Positions 26,212-34,168 of a stretch of DNA of 64,000 bases are shown piece after piece; position 1 is the stretch's first letter; every line of letters begins with the position of its first letter. The notes beneath the pieces are model-generated. The model searched no databases. It was not told the origin of the DNA and saw only the letters and a program-made list of their open reading frames with translations. Location of the stretch: positions 22,724-86,723 of the forward strand of contig NZ_AVQI01000028.1 of NCBI RefSeq assembly GCF_000468115.1. Direction: 5' to 3'. The position numbers and the translations under genes were made by a program. This DNA comes from Treponema socranskii subsp. socranskii VPI DR56BR1116 = ATCC 35536 (GTDB taxonomy: Bacteria > Spirochaetota > Spirochaetia > Treponematales > Treponemataceae).

Positions 26212-26282
26212 GCGGCTGTAATATAGCGGTAGTATACGAGCTTCCCAAGCTTGGTGTAGGGGTTCAACTCCCCCCAGCCGCT
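26212..26282 (+). tRNA. tRNA-Gly (CCC)
   Basis: The 71-base cloverleaf has acceptor stem GCGGCTG pairing with CAGCCGC (26275-26281), discriminator T, anticodon loop TTCCCAA giving CCC, and T-loop TTCAACT. CCA is not encoded. The sequence from the T-loop to the 3' end is copied 199 bases downstream, where it no longer forms a tRNA. Confidence 0.95.
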
Positions 26283-26575
26283 AAAACTCCAAATTTATAA
26301 TGCAGTTACCATTTAACAAAACAATATGTGGCAGCAAAATAATTGGGAGTTGAACCGCGGAGCGCGCGCGGCGCAGGTGCGCCGAAAAGGCGGCAGGAGG
26401 CCGCCGACAGCGCGCGGAGACGGCGTGGAAGGAGCGGACAGGAAGTCCGCGAGAGGAACGCTTCAACTCCCCCCAGCCGCTAAAACTTCAAATTTTCAAT
26501 ATAATCCTCCGCCGCAAAACAATATATAACAGCAAAATAATTGGGAGTTGAACCGCGGAGTGCGCGCCGAGACGG
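26263..26575 (+). repeat. Tandem repeat of about 199 bp built on the tRNA-Gly 3' end
   Basis: The 26 bases 26263-26288 (T-loop, acceptor 3' strand and beyond) recur identically at 26462-26487. A second block, CAAAACAATAT followed by an AGCAAAATAATTGGGAGTTG-type stretch and CCGCGGAG, occurs at 26317-26362 and again at 26515-26560. Unit 1 holds a GC-rich hairpin core that unit 2 lacks. Within each unit the T-arm sequence is also present inverted (GGGAGTTGAAC). This fits either repeated site-specific insertion at the tRNA or local duplication. No integrase gene is nearby. Confidence 0.8.
26345..26471 (+). ncRNA. GC-rich multi-hairpin element with AGGA loops, candidate structured RNA
   Basis: An outer stem GGGAGTTGAA (26345-26354) pairs perfectly with TTCAACTCCC (26462-26471) and encloses three hairpins: CGGCGC-AGGT-GCGCCG (26369-26384), GGCGGC-AGGAG-GCCGCC (26389-26405) and GCGGAC-AGGAA-GTCCGC (26434-26450). 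Eight GGA triplets occur on this strand, two of them in hairpin loops, the arrangement recognised by CsrA/RsmA. It lies about 60 bases after tRNA-Gly and could be made by readthrough. RNA function is an inference; a repeat without function is the alternative. Confidence 0.4.
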
Positions 26576-26647
26576 AATCTTTATACCGGCGATTATATTT
26601 TTCCATAAAAAACTCCGAAACCGGAAATTTACGGCGATTATTAGGGT

Positions 26648-28153
26648 ATGAATTATCGCTGTATATTGATCGCCGCAGTTTTTGCGGTATTTTTGTCGGC
26701 AAATCGATTTTCCGCTGCCGAAAAGTCGGAAAAAACGAATACCGAACAAAGAATCGAACGGAGTTCGGAAAACGGCAAAAACAAACAAAAACCCGAAGCG
26801 CTTTTCAAACGGCTCGATGTACGCACATCGTCGTCCTTCCGTTTCGATGCCGCAGATTCTTCCGCTCAAGCCTCGGCGCTTACGGCTGCCGGTATGCGCG
26901 CCCTTTTCCGCGATGCCGACGTGCGCTTTTACGAAGTCCTATCGGATATCGCCTTGCCGCATTTTAAGAGCGCTGCCGTTCATTCTCCGCAATACGGGGC
27001 GGCAGTATCTTTCGCTCGTGCGCTGCGTTTTCCGCTCATGCTGAAAGCGGGTACGCTGTCGGTAAACGGAAGTTTTTTGCGCCTCACTTCTCCCGCTCCG
27101 CCCTTTTCGGCTTCTCCGTTTGCAACATCGTTTCCGACGAAAACAGGGATCGCTTCTTCGCTTCCGTCGTCGGGTACGGGAAATAAAACGTTCGCCGTTG
27201 CAGCCGACTGCCGCATTCCGAACACAGCGCCGCTTTTTGCCGGATCCGGAGCTTCTTTTTTTTATCGGGAAGACGGAACCCTTGCCTCTTCAGCGGATAT
27301 CCGCATCGCTTTGCCGCGTATGATAAGCGCGGGTATTTCGTTTACCGGGACAAGTGTGTTTCTCAAAAACAACGCGTCATCGTGGTTTTCCGAAATCGCA
27401 TTTTTTAAACCGGCTCGGCATTCCGCATTTGCCCTACAAACGCTCTTTTCGGCGCCGAACATCACTTCTCTCTTTACCGCGGGCTTTTATAATCAGCCGT
27501 CAGGAAAACTGCGCCGCACATACCGAAGCGAAAATGTATTCGCATTCGGGAGCTGTACGCTGCTCGCTTCGGTTTTCGCAGCCGACGGACGCGGCATCAT
27601 GACGCCGAGCGGCGAAGTGCTACATACGCTTCGCCAATTCCGCATTTCCCCGCAGTATATGCATCGCTTCCCATCTCCTCGACTTCCATCTTTTACTGTC
27701 GGAGCGGCGGGAGTCATGAAGCAAACATATACACCCGCCCGCGACATCGAACAAATAGAGGTAAAATGCGGAGGAGGTCTTCGGTACGCGGACAAATACA
27801 TCTCAGCAAGCCTCACATTCGAATCCGCCGGCATCGAATTCTCAAACGCGCAAAAGCTCGATGCCGATACTCTGTACTATACGATTTCCGGAAGATTCGC
27901 TCGGCGCAGCGGAAATCTCCGCTGGGGAACGCAAGCTTCTTGCACATTTTCAAAAAAAACGGCTGAGGAATCGTGCAAAATTTCAATCGCACATTCGAAA
28001 AAAAATTTTACGGTTTCAGGCAATGCCGGATTTTCATTAAAACAAAAAAACGACGAATATGGAGGCGGAAGCGCCGCGCTCGGATTTTCGGCTTCTCATA
28101 CGACAAAATTTATTAAATATACATTCCGGTTATCGGCCGCCGGAAAATATTGA
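26648..28153 (+). CDS. Exported protein of unknown function
   Basis: I do not recognise a family. The 501 residues open with a clear signal peptide (MNYRCILIAAVFAVFLSANRFSAAEK) followed by a charged linker. The body is rich in Ser, Ala, Phe and alternating hydrophobic residues, with repeated short strands such as AFALQTLFSAPN, CTLLASVFAADG and NFTVSGNAGFSLKQK, and it ends KYTFRLSAAGKY with a C-terminal aromatic. This pattern suggests an outer-membrane beta-barrel or a large periplasmic beta protein. No ribosome site is evident: GATTAT (26636-26641) ends six bases before the ATG, but no -35 is seen. It follows the tRNA-Gly repeat region and precedes fusA. Confidence 0.6.
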   Translation: MNYRCILIAAVFAVFLSANRFSAAEKSEKTNTEQRIERSSENGKNKQKPEALFKRLDVRTSSSFRFDAADSSAQASALTAAGMRALFRDADVRFYEVLSDIALPHFKSAAVHSPQYGAAVSFARALRFPLMLKAGTLSVNGSFLRLTSPAPPFSASPFATSFPTKTGIASSLPSSGTGNKTFAVAADCRIPNTAPLFAGSGASFFYREDGTLASSADIRIALPRMISAGISFTGTSVFLKNNASSWFSEIAFFKPARHSAFALQTLFSAPNITSLFTAGFYNQPSGKLRRTYRSENVFAFGSCTLLASVFAADGRGIMTPSGEVLHTLRQFRISPQYMHRFPSPRLPSFTVGAAGVMKQTYTPARDIEQIEVKCGGGLRYADKYISASLTFESAGIEFSNAQKLDADTLYYTISGRFARRSGNLRWGTQASCTFSKKTAEESCKISIAHSKKNFTVSGNAGFSLKQKNDEYGGGSAALGFSASHTTKFIKYTFRLSAAGKY

Positions 28154-28167
28154 TAATTTTTGCGGTA

Positions 28168-28213
28168 TTGAATAAAGCTTTGTAATCGGTTATATTTATC
28201 CCTTACTGTAAGG
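28168..28213 (+). promoter_or_regulatory. fusA promoter with a start-site dyad
   Basis: TTGAAT (28168-28173), 17 bases, TATATT (28191-28196). A perfect dyad CCTTACTGTAAGG (28201-28213) covers the predicted start and may be an operator or a 5' hairpin. Confidence 0.55.
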
Positions 28214-28243
28214 TGGAATTTTTTTTATAAAGAGGTAATTAAT

Positions 28244-30331
28244 ATGGACTTTGATATTTCCAAAGTACGAAATATCGGTATCAGCGCTCACATCGACTCG
28301 GGAAAAACGACTTTGTCGGAACGCATTTTGTTTTACTGCAACAGGATTCATCAAATTCACGAAGTTCACGGTAAAGACGGCGTCGGCGCGACAATGGACA
28401 GCATGGAATTGGAACGCGAGCGCGGCATTACGATCCAATCCGCAGCAACGCAGGTTCAATGGAAAGATTACACAATCAACCTAATCGATACGCCCGGACA
28501 CGTCGACTTTACGATCGAAGTCGAACGGAGTCTACGCGTTCTCGATGGCGCCATCCTCGTTTTGTGCGCGGTCGCGGGCGTTCAGTCGCAGTCGATCACC
28601 GTCGACCGTCAGCTCAAGCGCTATCACGTACCGCGCATCGCATTTGTCAATAAATGCGACCGGCAAGGCGCGAATCCCATCCGCGTGTGCAAACAGCTGC
28701 GCGACAAACTCGGACTCAACGCACACATGATGGCGCTTCCGATCGGACTCGAAGACAAGCTCGAAGGCGTCGTCGATCTCGTTGCAATGAAAGCGCTCTA
28801 TTTCGAAGGTCCCGACGGCCAGGAAGTACGCGTTGCCGAAATTCCCGCACACATGGTCGAAGAGGCGCAAAAATACCGCGCCGATCTGGTCGATGCGGTG
28901 TCGATGTTCGACGATCAGCTCATGGAAGACGCACTTGAAGGCAAAGAAACGGAAGAAGAGATCATCGCGGCCGTCCGCAAAGCGACGCTCGCCGAACAGT
29001 TCGTCGGCGTATTCTGCGGTTCGGCTCACATGAACAAAGGCGTACAGCTCGTGCTCGACGGCGTTACGCGCTATCTTCCCGACCCGACCGAGGTGCATAA
29101 CTATGCGTTCGACCTCGACAATAACGAAGCGCAGGTCGAGCTTTTCAATGTCGCCGATAAGCCGACCGTCGCGATTGCATTCAAACTCGACGACGGACAG
29201 TACGGACAGCTCACCTACGTCCGCGTGTATCAGGGTACTATCCCGAAAGGATGCGAGCTGTACAATACGCGCGCGCGAAAAAAGTTTAAAGTCGGACGTC
29301 TCGTGCGCATGAATGCGGACAAGATGGAAGACATCAACGAAGCGACTCCCGGCGATATTGTAGCGCTGTTCGGCATCGACTGCGCATCGGGCGATACGTT
29401 CTGCGGCGGCGGACTCAATTACTCCATGGCGTCGATGTACGTTCCGAATCCCGTCATCTCCGAATCGATTACGCCGAAAGAAAAAAAAGACGCCGCTCAG
29501 ATGGCGAAAGCGCTCAACCGCTTTACGAAAGAAGATCCGACGTTCCAAACCTACGTCGATCCCGAATCGAACGAAACGATCATCAAAGGTATGGGTGAAC
29601 TGCACCTCGCCGTCTATGTCGAACGCATGAAGCGCGAATACAAGTGCGAAGTCGTCGTCGGTCAGCCGCAAGTCGCTTACCGCGAATCGATTACGCAGAG
29701 CGCTCCGTTCAACTATACGCACAAAAAGCAAACCGGCGGTTCCGGACAATACGGACGCGTTGCCGGTATTATGGAGCCGCTCGCGGACAAAGATTACGAA
29801 TTCGTCGATGCGATCAAGGGAGGCGCCATCCCGAACGAATACATTCCGTCCTGTGACAAGGGATTCCGCAAAGCAATGGAAAAAGGCACGCTCATCGGCT
29901 TCCCCATCGTCGGCGTAAAGATGACGATCAACGACGGTCAATACCACCCCGTCGACTCATCCGACATCGCTTTCCAGCAGGCTGCGATCGGAGCTTTCCG
30001 CGAAGGCTACGAAAAAGCAAAACCCGTCATCCTCGAGCCGATTATGAAAGTGTCGATTTCCGGGCCGACCGAATTCCAGGGCAATATGTTCGGACTCATC
30101 AACCAGAGACGCGGTGTCATCATCGATACGACCGATGAAAACAATACGTCGACCGTAAACGCGGAAGTACCGCTTTCGGAGATGTTCGGCTTTTCGACGA
30201 TCCTCCGCTCTTCGACTCAGGGCAAAGCGGAGTTTACGATGGAATTCCTCAAATACGGACGCGTACCGAACGCCGTAGGCGAAGAACTGATGAAAAAATA
30301 TCAAGAAGAGCGCAAAGCAGCGCAAAAATAA
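28244..30331 (+). CDS. fusA: Elongation factor G, mitochondrial-EFG1-like spirochaetal type
   Basis: Ribosomal translocase GTPase of 695 residues. G1 is [15 protein letters not shown] (14-28), with AHIDSGKT rather than the usual HIDAGKT, a trait of mitochondrial EFG1 and the spirochaetal spd-EFG1 group. G2 [14 protein letters not shown]3 [22 protein letters not shown] and G4 NKCD follow. Domains II-V are complete, with [13 protein letters not shown] near 500 in domain IV and [10 protein letters not shown] near 620 in domain V. AGAGG before the ATG is the ribosome site. Spirochaetes often carry two such paralogues that divide translocation and ribosome recycling, so this copy may perform only translocation. 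A terminator follows at 30343. Confidence 0.94.
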   Translation: MDFDISKVRNIGISAHIDSGKTTLSERILFYCNRIHQIHEVHGKDGVGATMDSMELERERGITIQSAATQVQWKDYTINLIDTPGHVDFTIEVERSLRVLDGAILVLCAVAGVQSQSITVDRQLKRYHVPRIAFVNKCDRQGANPIRVCKQLRDKLGLNAHMMALPIGLEDKLEGVVDLVAMKALYFEGPDGQEVRVAEIPAHMVEEAQKYRADLVDAVSMFDDQLMEDALEGKETEEEIIAAVRKATLAEQFVGVFCGSAHMNKGVQLVLDGVTRYLPDPTEVHNYAFDLDNNEAQVELFNVADKPTVAIAFKLDDGQYGQLTYVRVYQGTIPKGCELYNTRARKKFKVGRLVRMNADKMEDINEATPGDIVALFGIDCASGDTFCGGGLNYSMASMYVPNPVISESITPKEKKDAAQMAKALNRFTKEDPTFQTYVDPESNETIIKGMGELHLAVYVERMKREYKCEVVVGQPQVAYRESITQSAPFNYTHKKQTGGSGQYGRVAGIMEPLADKDYEFVDAIKGGAIPNEYIPSCDKGFRKAMEKGTLIGFPIVGVKMTINDGQYHPVDSSDIAFQQAAIGAFREGYEKAKPVILEPIMKVSISGPTEFQGNMFGLINQRRGVIIDTTDENNTSTVNAEVPLSEMFGFSTILRSSTQGKAEFTMEFLKYGRVPNAVGEELMKKYQEERKAAQK

Positions 30332-30342
30332 CGAGATACGAT

Positions 30343-30375
30343 AAAAGCGGTGCCGACGTTTTGACATCGCTTTTT
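30343..30375 (+). terminator. Rho-independent terminator after fusA
   Basis: AAAAGCGGTG (30343-30352) pairs with CATCGCTTTT (G-U allowed) and runs into five T. The loop carries TTGACA, the -35 box of the next gene, so terminator and promoter overlap. Confidence 0.6.
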
Positions 30376-30390
30376 CGTAAACTCCATACT
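30361..30390 (+). promoter_or_regulatory. Promoter of the RecA-fold ATPase gene
   Basis: TTGACA (30361-30366), 18 bases, CATACT (30385-30390), about 25 bases before the start codon, which has a TAGGAG ribosome site. Confidence 0.6.
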
Positions 30391-30414
30391 TTAAAAGTTT
30401 TATAGGAGACAGCT

Positions 30415-31095
30415 ATGGACAAAAAAGATCTTATCAACTACAGCCCTGTGCGCAGCTTTGACAATATTACCGATGGAGGACTGAAAGCCGGAGAAATCGG
30501 TCTCGTCACCGCAAAAAAGGGCGTCGGAAAAACGGCCATCCTCGTGCAGTTCGGTCTCGACGCATTGCTCAAAGACGAACAACTCGCTCACGTTTCGTTC
30601 GACCAGCATTCTTCGAACGTGATTTCATGGTACGACAGCATCTTTACCGAGATATCGAAGAAAAAAAATATCGCAGATACCCCCGAATTGAAAGACAGCA
30701 TTATGCGTGACCGCATGATTTTAAATTTCAATCAGGAAACCTTTTCGCTTGCAAAAGTAATCAATACGCTCAAATCGCTGAAAGCCGGCGGCATCGCCGT
30801 TTCCGCGCTCGTCATCGACGGCATGAACATGGATAAAGTGAGCAAAGAAGATATCGAAACGGTTTCACATTTTGTTAAAGAAGAAAAAATAACCGCGTGG
30901 TTCAGCGACACAAAGGCGAGCGCGGATTTGGAGGGCTCCTGCCGTCCGGAACTGCTTCCCTTTTTCGATGCAGTGTGCCACCTTGCCGCTTCGCAAAATG
31001 GAGTTGCGCTCAGTGTATTGAAGCTCCGCGATAAAACCGCTGTTGCGGGTACGGTAAACCTCGATCCGAAAACGCTGCTCATGTCGGCAAAGTAA
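30415..31095 (+). CDS. RecA/DnaB-fold P-loop ATPase of unknown role
   Basis: Cytosolic protein of 226 residues with a RecA-like ATPase core resembling DnaB, KaiC and RadA. Walker A is TAKKGVGKTAI (33-43), and a Walker-B-like strand ALVIDGMN is near 141. The opening PVRSFDNITDGGLKAGEIGLVTA has the same shape as DnaB-type domains (STGIPxLDxxLGGLxxGEL). It lacks any helicase N-terminal or DNA-binding domain. TAGGAGAC before the ATG fixes the start. Genes flanking it are fusA and a tRNA pair, which give no functional hint. It looks like a spirochaete-specific regulatory ATPase; I cannot name its process. Confidence 0.65.
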   Translation: MDKKDLINYSPVRSFDNITDGGLKAGEIGLVTAKKGVGKTAILVQFGLDALLKDEQLAHVSFDQHSSNVISWYDSIFTEISKKKNIADTPELKDSIMRDRMILNFNQETFSLAKVINTLKSLKAGGIAVSALVIDGMNMDKVSKEDIETVSHFVKEEKITAWFSDTKASADLEGSCRPELLPFFDAVCHLAASQNGVALSVLKLRDKTAVAGTVNLDPKTLLMSAK

Positions 31096-31213
31096 GATTC
31101 GCTTTTTATTCCGATCTGATAACCGCGGCGGCAAATCGCTCTATGCCGCAGGCTTGTCGATCGGATATTTTTTTGCATACACGGAATTCCGGCAACACAC
31201 CGCACTCACCGTA

Positions 31214-31242
31214 TTGACAAATGCCCGCCAAACACGTATAGT
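31214..31242 (+). promoter_or_regulatory. tRNA-Gln promoter
   Basis: TTGACA (31214-31219), 17 bases, TATAGT (31237-31242), an almost perfect promoter 15 bases upstream of the tRNA. Confidence 0.8.
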
Positions 31243-31257
31243 GACGGAACAGTATAT

Positions 31258-31328
31258 TCCCCGATTGTGTAATGGTAGCACCGCAGATTCTGGTTCTGCT
31301 TGTGGGGGTTCGAATCCTCCTTGGGGAA
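31258..31328 (+). tRNA. tRNA-Gln (CTG)
   Basis: The 71-base cloverleaf has acceptor TCCCCGA pairing with TTGGGGA (G-U included), discriminator A, and anticodon loop TTCTGGT between stems GCAGA and TCTGC, giving CTG. CCA is not encoded. The structured repeat element starts six bases after it. Confidence 0.94.
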
Positions 31329-31333
31329 CGCAA

Positions 31334-31478
31334 AAGACTTTTCAAAAATTTCGATTTTTGGAAAGTTTCCTTGATTTATTATGCGATGTTTGAAATTAAG
31401 TCATTAACAATACAAAAACTTAATTTCAAACTCGACAGGCTGTCGAAAAAGTAACCGACTTTTGAGACAGCCCTTTTT
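31334..31478 (+). repeat. Three-hairpin structured repeat element, copy A
   Basis: Stem I (31335-31368) has 15 pairs capped by a TTCG tetraloop (31350-31353). Stem II is 14 perfect pairs, 31388-31401 with 31418-31431. Stem III pairs GGCTGTC (31438-31444) with GACAGCC (31466-31472), then tandem G-A/A-G, then AAAAGT with ACTTTT around a five-base loop, and ends in CTTTTT like a terminator. A second copy lies at 48461-48600, with compensating base changes. The right end resembles inverted-repeat ends of some insertion sequences, so a miniature mobile element that became an RNA is possible. It sits between two tRNA genes. Confidence 0.75.
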
Positions 31479-31488
31479 GTCAGTACCG

Positions 31489-31560
31489 GGTCCCTTCGTC
31501 TATCGGTTAGGACGAAAGATTCTCAATCTTTAAAGACGAGTTCGACTCTCGTAGGGACCG
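31489..31560 (+). tRNA. tRNA-Glu (CTC)
   Basis: The 72-base cloverleaf has acceptor GGTCCCT pairing with AGGGACC, discriminator G, and anticodon loop TTCTCAA between AAAGA and TCTTT, giving CTC. CCA is not encoded. No clear promoter of its own precedes it, so it depends on readthrough of the repeat element or on a promoter inside it. Confidence 0.94.
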
Positions 31561-31694
31561 AAAATAGTATTTTTTAATTATTTGTAATATAATAAATTAC
31601 AAGCACCGTCCAAAGAGCTGTACTCTCCAAATCCTGCAGCTTATACCGAACCGTTTCGATATGGAAAAGTATACTGATTCTGAAAATCGACATC

Positions 31695-32480
31695 CTACTC
31701 TTTCCACGGAAATATGAGCGATTTGAACGAACGCGGTTCGAGAGTCTCTTTATCGTTTTGCAAAAGCTCGTCCCACGGAATGTAGCGCTTTTCTTTCGGA
31801 GTTTTCAATTCGGGATGCGCTTCGTAATAATCGTATTTATACAAGCGTAAGCGGAGCGCGTTAACCTGTGCAAGCGTGATGCCTGCAACGGACGGCAAAA
31901 GTCCGAACAAAAAAACGCTCAGCGCTAAAAGAAAAAAATTGTACACCACCGTAAACAAGGAAAACCATATATTATCAAAAAATACGATAAAACACTTTTT
32001 TAAGCATTTTTTAAAATCGTTATGCATGAGAGAGCGAATCGCAACGAACCACTGAAGCGAAAGCAGCGTAAAGACGACAAGCCACACGAACATCGAACCG
32101 ATAAACATCGTCGGGAGCGTTTTTTGTGCAAAGTAAAACGGGATGCAGACATAAGCTGCCGTTCCTACGACGCTGAGGATAAGACCGAAACGGATACCGT
32201 CTGCGATACACGATGGAATCGCCCGAAAAAAATCCGCAATGTGTGCGCTTCCGAAATTTGCCGCAGAAGAAGCGACTTCTCCCGATGCGAGGGTGAGTAT
32301 CGATATGACGATGCCGAAGAGGATAATGAGAGCTATGACGAGCGGTACACTTTGCTGTAGAGCGTAGATAAGCGATAAAAGCCCCAGAGACACGGTCATG
32401 ATGACGAGGTTTATGACGATGAGCGAGAGCATATTGTCCCAGCCGTCGTAAAAATTTTTTTTGATAAAAAAAAGATACAT
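31695..32480 (-). CDS. YesL/DUF624-like integral membrane protein
   Basis: Membrane protein of 261 residues with about five to six hydrophobic segments. The opening FFIKKNFYDGWDNMLSLIVINLV has the pattern of YesL/DUF624 proteins, small membrane proteins often found with carbohydrate importers in Firmicutes and spirochaetes. The function is not established. The ATG at 32480 lies five bases after TACAAT with TTGCGC 17 bases further upstream and has no ribosome site, predicting a leaderless mRNA. It is divergent from the MarR gene; their promoters interlock, so MarR probably controls both. Confidence 0.7.
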   Translation of the reverse strand: MYLFFIKKNFYDGWDNMLSLIVINLVIMTVSLGLLSLIYALQQSVPLVIALIILFGIVISILTLASGEVASSAANFGSAHIADFFRAIPSCIADGIRFGLILSVVGTAAYVCIPFYFAQKTLPTMFIGSMFVWLVVFTLLSLQWFVAIRSLMHNDFKKCLKKCFIVFFDNIWFSLFTVVYNFFLLALSVFLFGLLPSVAGITLAQVNALRLRLYKYDYYEAHPELKTPKEKRYIPWDELLQNDKETLEPRSFKSLIFPWKE

Positions 32481-32485
32481 ACGGT

Positions 32486-32527
32486 ATTGTAGCGCTATTT
32501 GATTTAGAGCGCAACAAGGTGTATACT
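32486..32527. promoter_or_regulatory. Interlocking divergent promoters of the YesL-like and MarR genes
   Basis: Minus: TTGCGC (32509-32514), 17 bases, TACAAT (32486-32491). Plus: TTGATT (32499-32504), 17 bases, TATACT (32522-32527). The two overlap back to back. A dyad GCGCT-N11-AGCGC (32492-32512) covers three of the four boxes and is a candidate MarR operator. Confidence 0.7.
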
Positions 32528-32533
32528 TTTGTT

Positions 32534-32968
32534 ATGCAAACGGATATACGGCAGAGTATGTCGCTCGTATCACGCATACATTCGGCAGCGGCGGATTTTC
32601 TCATAAAGCGCCTCGCGGAAAAGGGCTTACCCGATTTCGCTTCTTCGCACGGTTTTATTCTATTTCAGCTCGCCGCAAAAGACACGCTGACGATGAAAGA
32701 GCTTGCCGAAAAAATCAACCGCGACAAATCGACGGCGACGGTTTTGGTGAGAAAACTCGAGCGCGACGGATTTGTGAAAACATTTTCCACTCCCGACGAT
32801 GCACGGCGCAAGCTCGTATCGCTCACGCGCAAGGGAATGCGTTACAACGATGTGACGACCGAGCTTGCAAATGATCTGCTTAAAATATTTTACAAAGGCT
32901 TTTCCGAAACCGAAAAGAAAAACGCTTTCGCCTACCTTTCGCGCATCGCAGAAAATTTTTCTCAATAA
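32534..32968 (+). CDS. MarR-family transcriptional regulator
   Basis: Winged-helix repressor of 144 residues. The DNA-binding segment is LTMKELAEKINRDKSTATVLVRKLERDGFVKTFSTPDDARRKLVSLTRKG at about 50-100, with the family's wing DDARRKLVSLT. The frame is open from a GTG at 32519, but the ATG at 32534 fits the family N terminus and lies six bases after TATACT. There is no ribosome site, so the mRNA should be leaderless. A likely role is control of the divergent membrane protein gene and perhaps of the BMP-type importer downstream, whose promoter has a 16-bp palindrome. The ligand is unknown. Confidence 0.88.
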   Translation: MQTDIRQSMSLVSRIHSAAADFLIKRLAEKGLPDFASSHGFILFQLAAKDTLTMKELAEKINRDKSTATVLVRKLERDGFVKTFSTPDDARRKLVSLTRKGMRYNDVTTELANDLLKIFYKGFSETEKKNAFAYLSRIAENFSQ

Positions 32969-33036
32969 AACGAAAGACCGCCCGCATACGATGCAGGCGG
33001 AACGGACGTACGCCTACGGCACCGGCGGATGCGACG

Positions 33037-33057
33037 CTCCGCGAACACGGAGTTTTT
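33037..33057 (+). terminator. Rho-independent terminator after the MarR gene
   Basis: CTCCG (33037-33041), six-base loop, CGGAG (33048-33052), five T. A second hairpin CCGCC-C-GCAT-ACG-ATGC-A-GGCGG precedes it at 32978-33000. Confidence 0.65.
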
Positions 33058-33074
33058 ATACCGCATCCATGCGC

Positions 33075-33103
33075 TTGACAAAAGTTTTATATAAAACTAT
33101 ATT
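33075..33103 (+). promoter_or_regulatory. Promoter of the BMP-type importer with a palindromic spacer
   Basis: TTGACA (33075-33080), 17 bases, TATATT (33098-33103). The spacer holds the perfect 16-bp palindrome AGTTTTATATAAAACT (33083-33098), placed where a bound dimer would block RNA polymerase. Confidence 0.75.
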
Positions 33104-33125
33104 TACCGGCAAGAGGTAATTCATT

Positions 33126-34139
33126 ATGAAAAAATCGATATGCGCCGCTGCACTCACGGCTTTTCTTTTGACTTTTTTTTCGTGCAGCGCAAAAAAAACA
33201 CAAGCTCATTCTATCGCGGTCTTCGTTCCCGGCATCATAGCCGACAGCCCCATCTACGCGATGCTCGCCGAAGGCGTACAGCATGCGGTCGCTTCGTACA
33301 ACGACGGAAAAGACGGAAGTGCGCAAGTCTCCGTCACGGTGCTCGAAGCGGGAACAAACCAAGCCGAATGGTCGGCAAAACTCACCGCCCTTGCCGCGGA
33401 GCAAAAATACAGCGTCATCATTTCATCGAACCCGTCGCTGCCGGAACTCGTCGAACCGCTTACCGCACAGTTTCCGAATCAAAAGTTTATTCTGCTCGAC
33501 GCCTATAAGTCGGGAAACTCGTCGGTGGCAACCGTACGTTACAATCAACACGAACAGTCGTATATTACCGGCTATATGGCGGGCCTCATGACGAAGTCGA
33601 AAAAGGTAGGTCTCATTGCAGGACAGGAATATCCCGTCATGAACAACGTCATACTTCCCGGCTACAAAGAAGGCGCAGAAGCCGCTTCTCCCGGTACGGC
33701 GGTCGATTTCCGCGTCGTCGGCAACTGGTACGATGCGACAAAGGGTGCAGAGCTTGCAAACGCGATGTATTCGTCCGGAGTCGATGTGATCCTTCCGATC
33801 TGCGGAGGGGCATCGCAAGGCGTCATCAACGCGGCGAAAGAAAAGGGAAAATATCTCGCATTTTTCGATAACGCGAGCTTTGAGCGCGCGCCGGACAATA
33901 TCATATCGTGCACGCCGCTCGAGCAATCGAAGATGGCGGAAAACGTAACGGCCGACTACCTCGCAGGCAAAACCGAATGGGGTACGGCGAAAACGGTCGG
34001 CGTCGCGGACGGTTTCGTGCGCTTTGTGCAGGACGCGCCGGATCACAAAAACGATGCGGTGGCGGATGAAATGCGGGCAAAGATGCGCGACGTCGTCGCA
34101 AGTATAGAAAACGGTACGCTCGTTCTTCCGCAAAATTGA
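33126..34139 (+). CDS. BMP/PnrA-family substrate-binding lipoprotein
   Basis: Periplasmic binding lipoprotein of 337 residues. Signal peptide with lipobox FFSC (Cys20) is followed by the basic-membrane-protein fold: VFVPGIIADSPIYAMLAEG, then YNQHEQSYITGYMAGLMTKSKKVGLIAG near 140 and DVILPICGGASQGVINAA near 220. In treponemes the relatives are PnrA/TmpC (purine nucleosides) and RfuA (riboflavin). The gene order binding protein, ATPase, permease, permease equals RfuABCD and also the nucleoside importers of other bacteria, so the ligand is one of these two classes. AGAGG precedes the ATG, and a strong promoter lies upstream. Confidence 0.9.
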   Translation: MKKSICAAALTAFLLTFFSCSAKKTQAHSIAVFVPGIIADSPIYAMLAEGVQHAVASYNDGKDGSAQVSVTVLEAGTNQAEWSAKLTALAAEQKYSVIISSNPSLPELVEPLTAQFPNQKFILLDAYKSGNSSVATVRYNQHEQSYITGYMAGLMTKSKKVGLIAGQEYPVMNNVILPGYKEGAEAASPGTAVDFRVVGNWYDATKGAELANAMYSSGVDVILPICGGASQGVINAAKEKGKYLAFFDNASFERAPDNIISCTPLEQSKMAENVTADYLAGKTEWGTAKTVGVADGFVRFVQDAPDHKNDAVADEMRAKMRDVVASIENGTLVLPQN

Positions 34140-34168
34140 CATGACAAATTTTTTTTAATTAATTTACT

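Noticed and set aside
26326..26529. 67-codon frame through the GC-rich repeat after tRNA-Gly
   Set aside because: It runs through palindromic hairpin DNA and part of the tRNA repeat; the Arg/Gly-rich translation follows from GC-rich repeats, and no ribosome site is present.
28532..29947. 471-codon open frame antisense to fusA
   Set aside because: It lies wholly opposite the strongly conserved EF-G gene and has no ribosome site or family features. Its length comes from the codon usage of the sense gene (frequent GAC, GTC, CGC), which rarely gives antisense stops.
31334..31478. Element A as nothing more than the tRNA-Gln terminator
   Set aside because: Stem III with its T-run could terminate transcription, but two further long stems and the second copy upstream of purB are not explained by termination.
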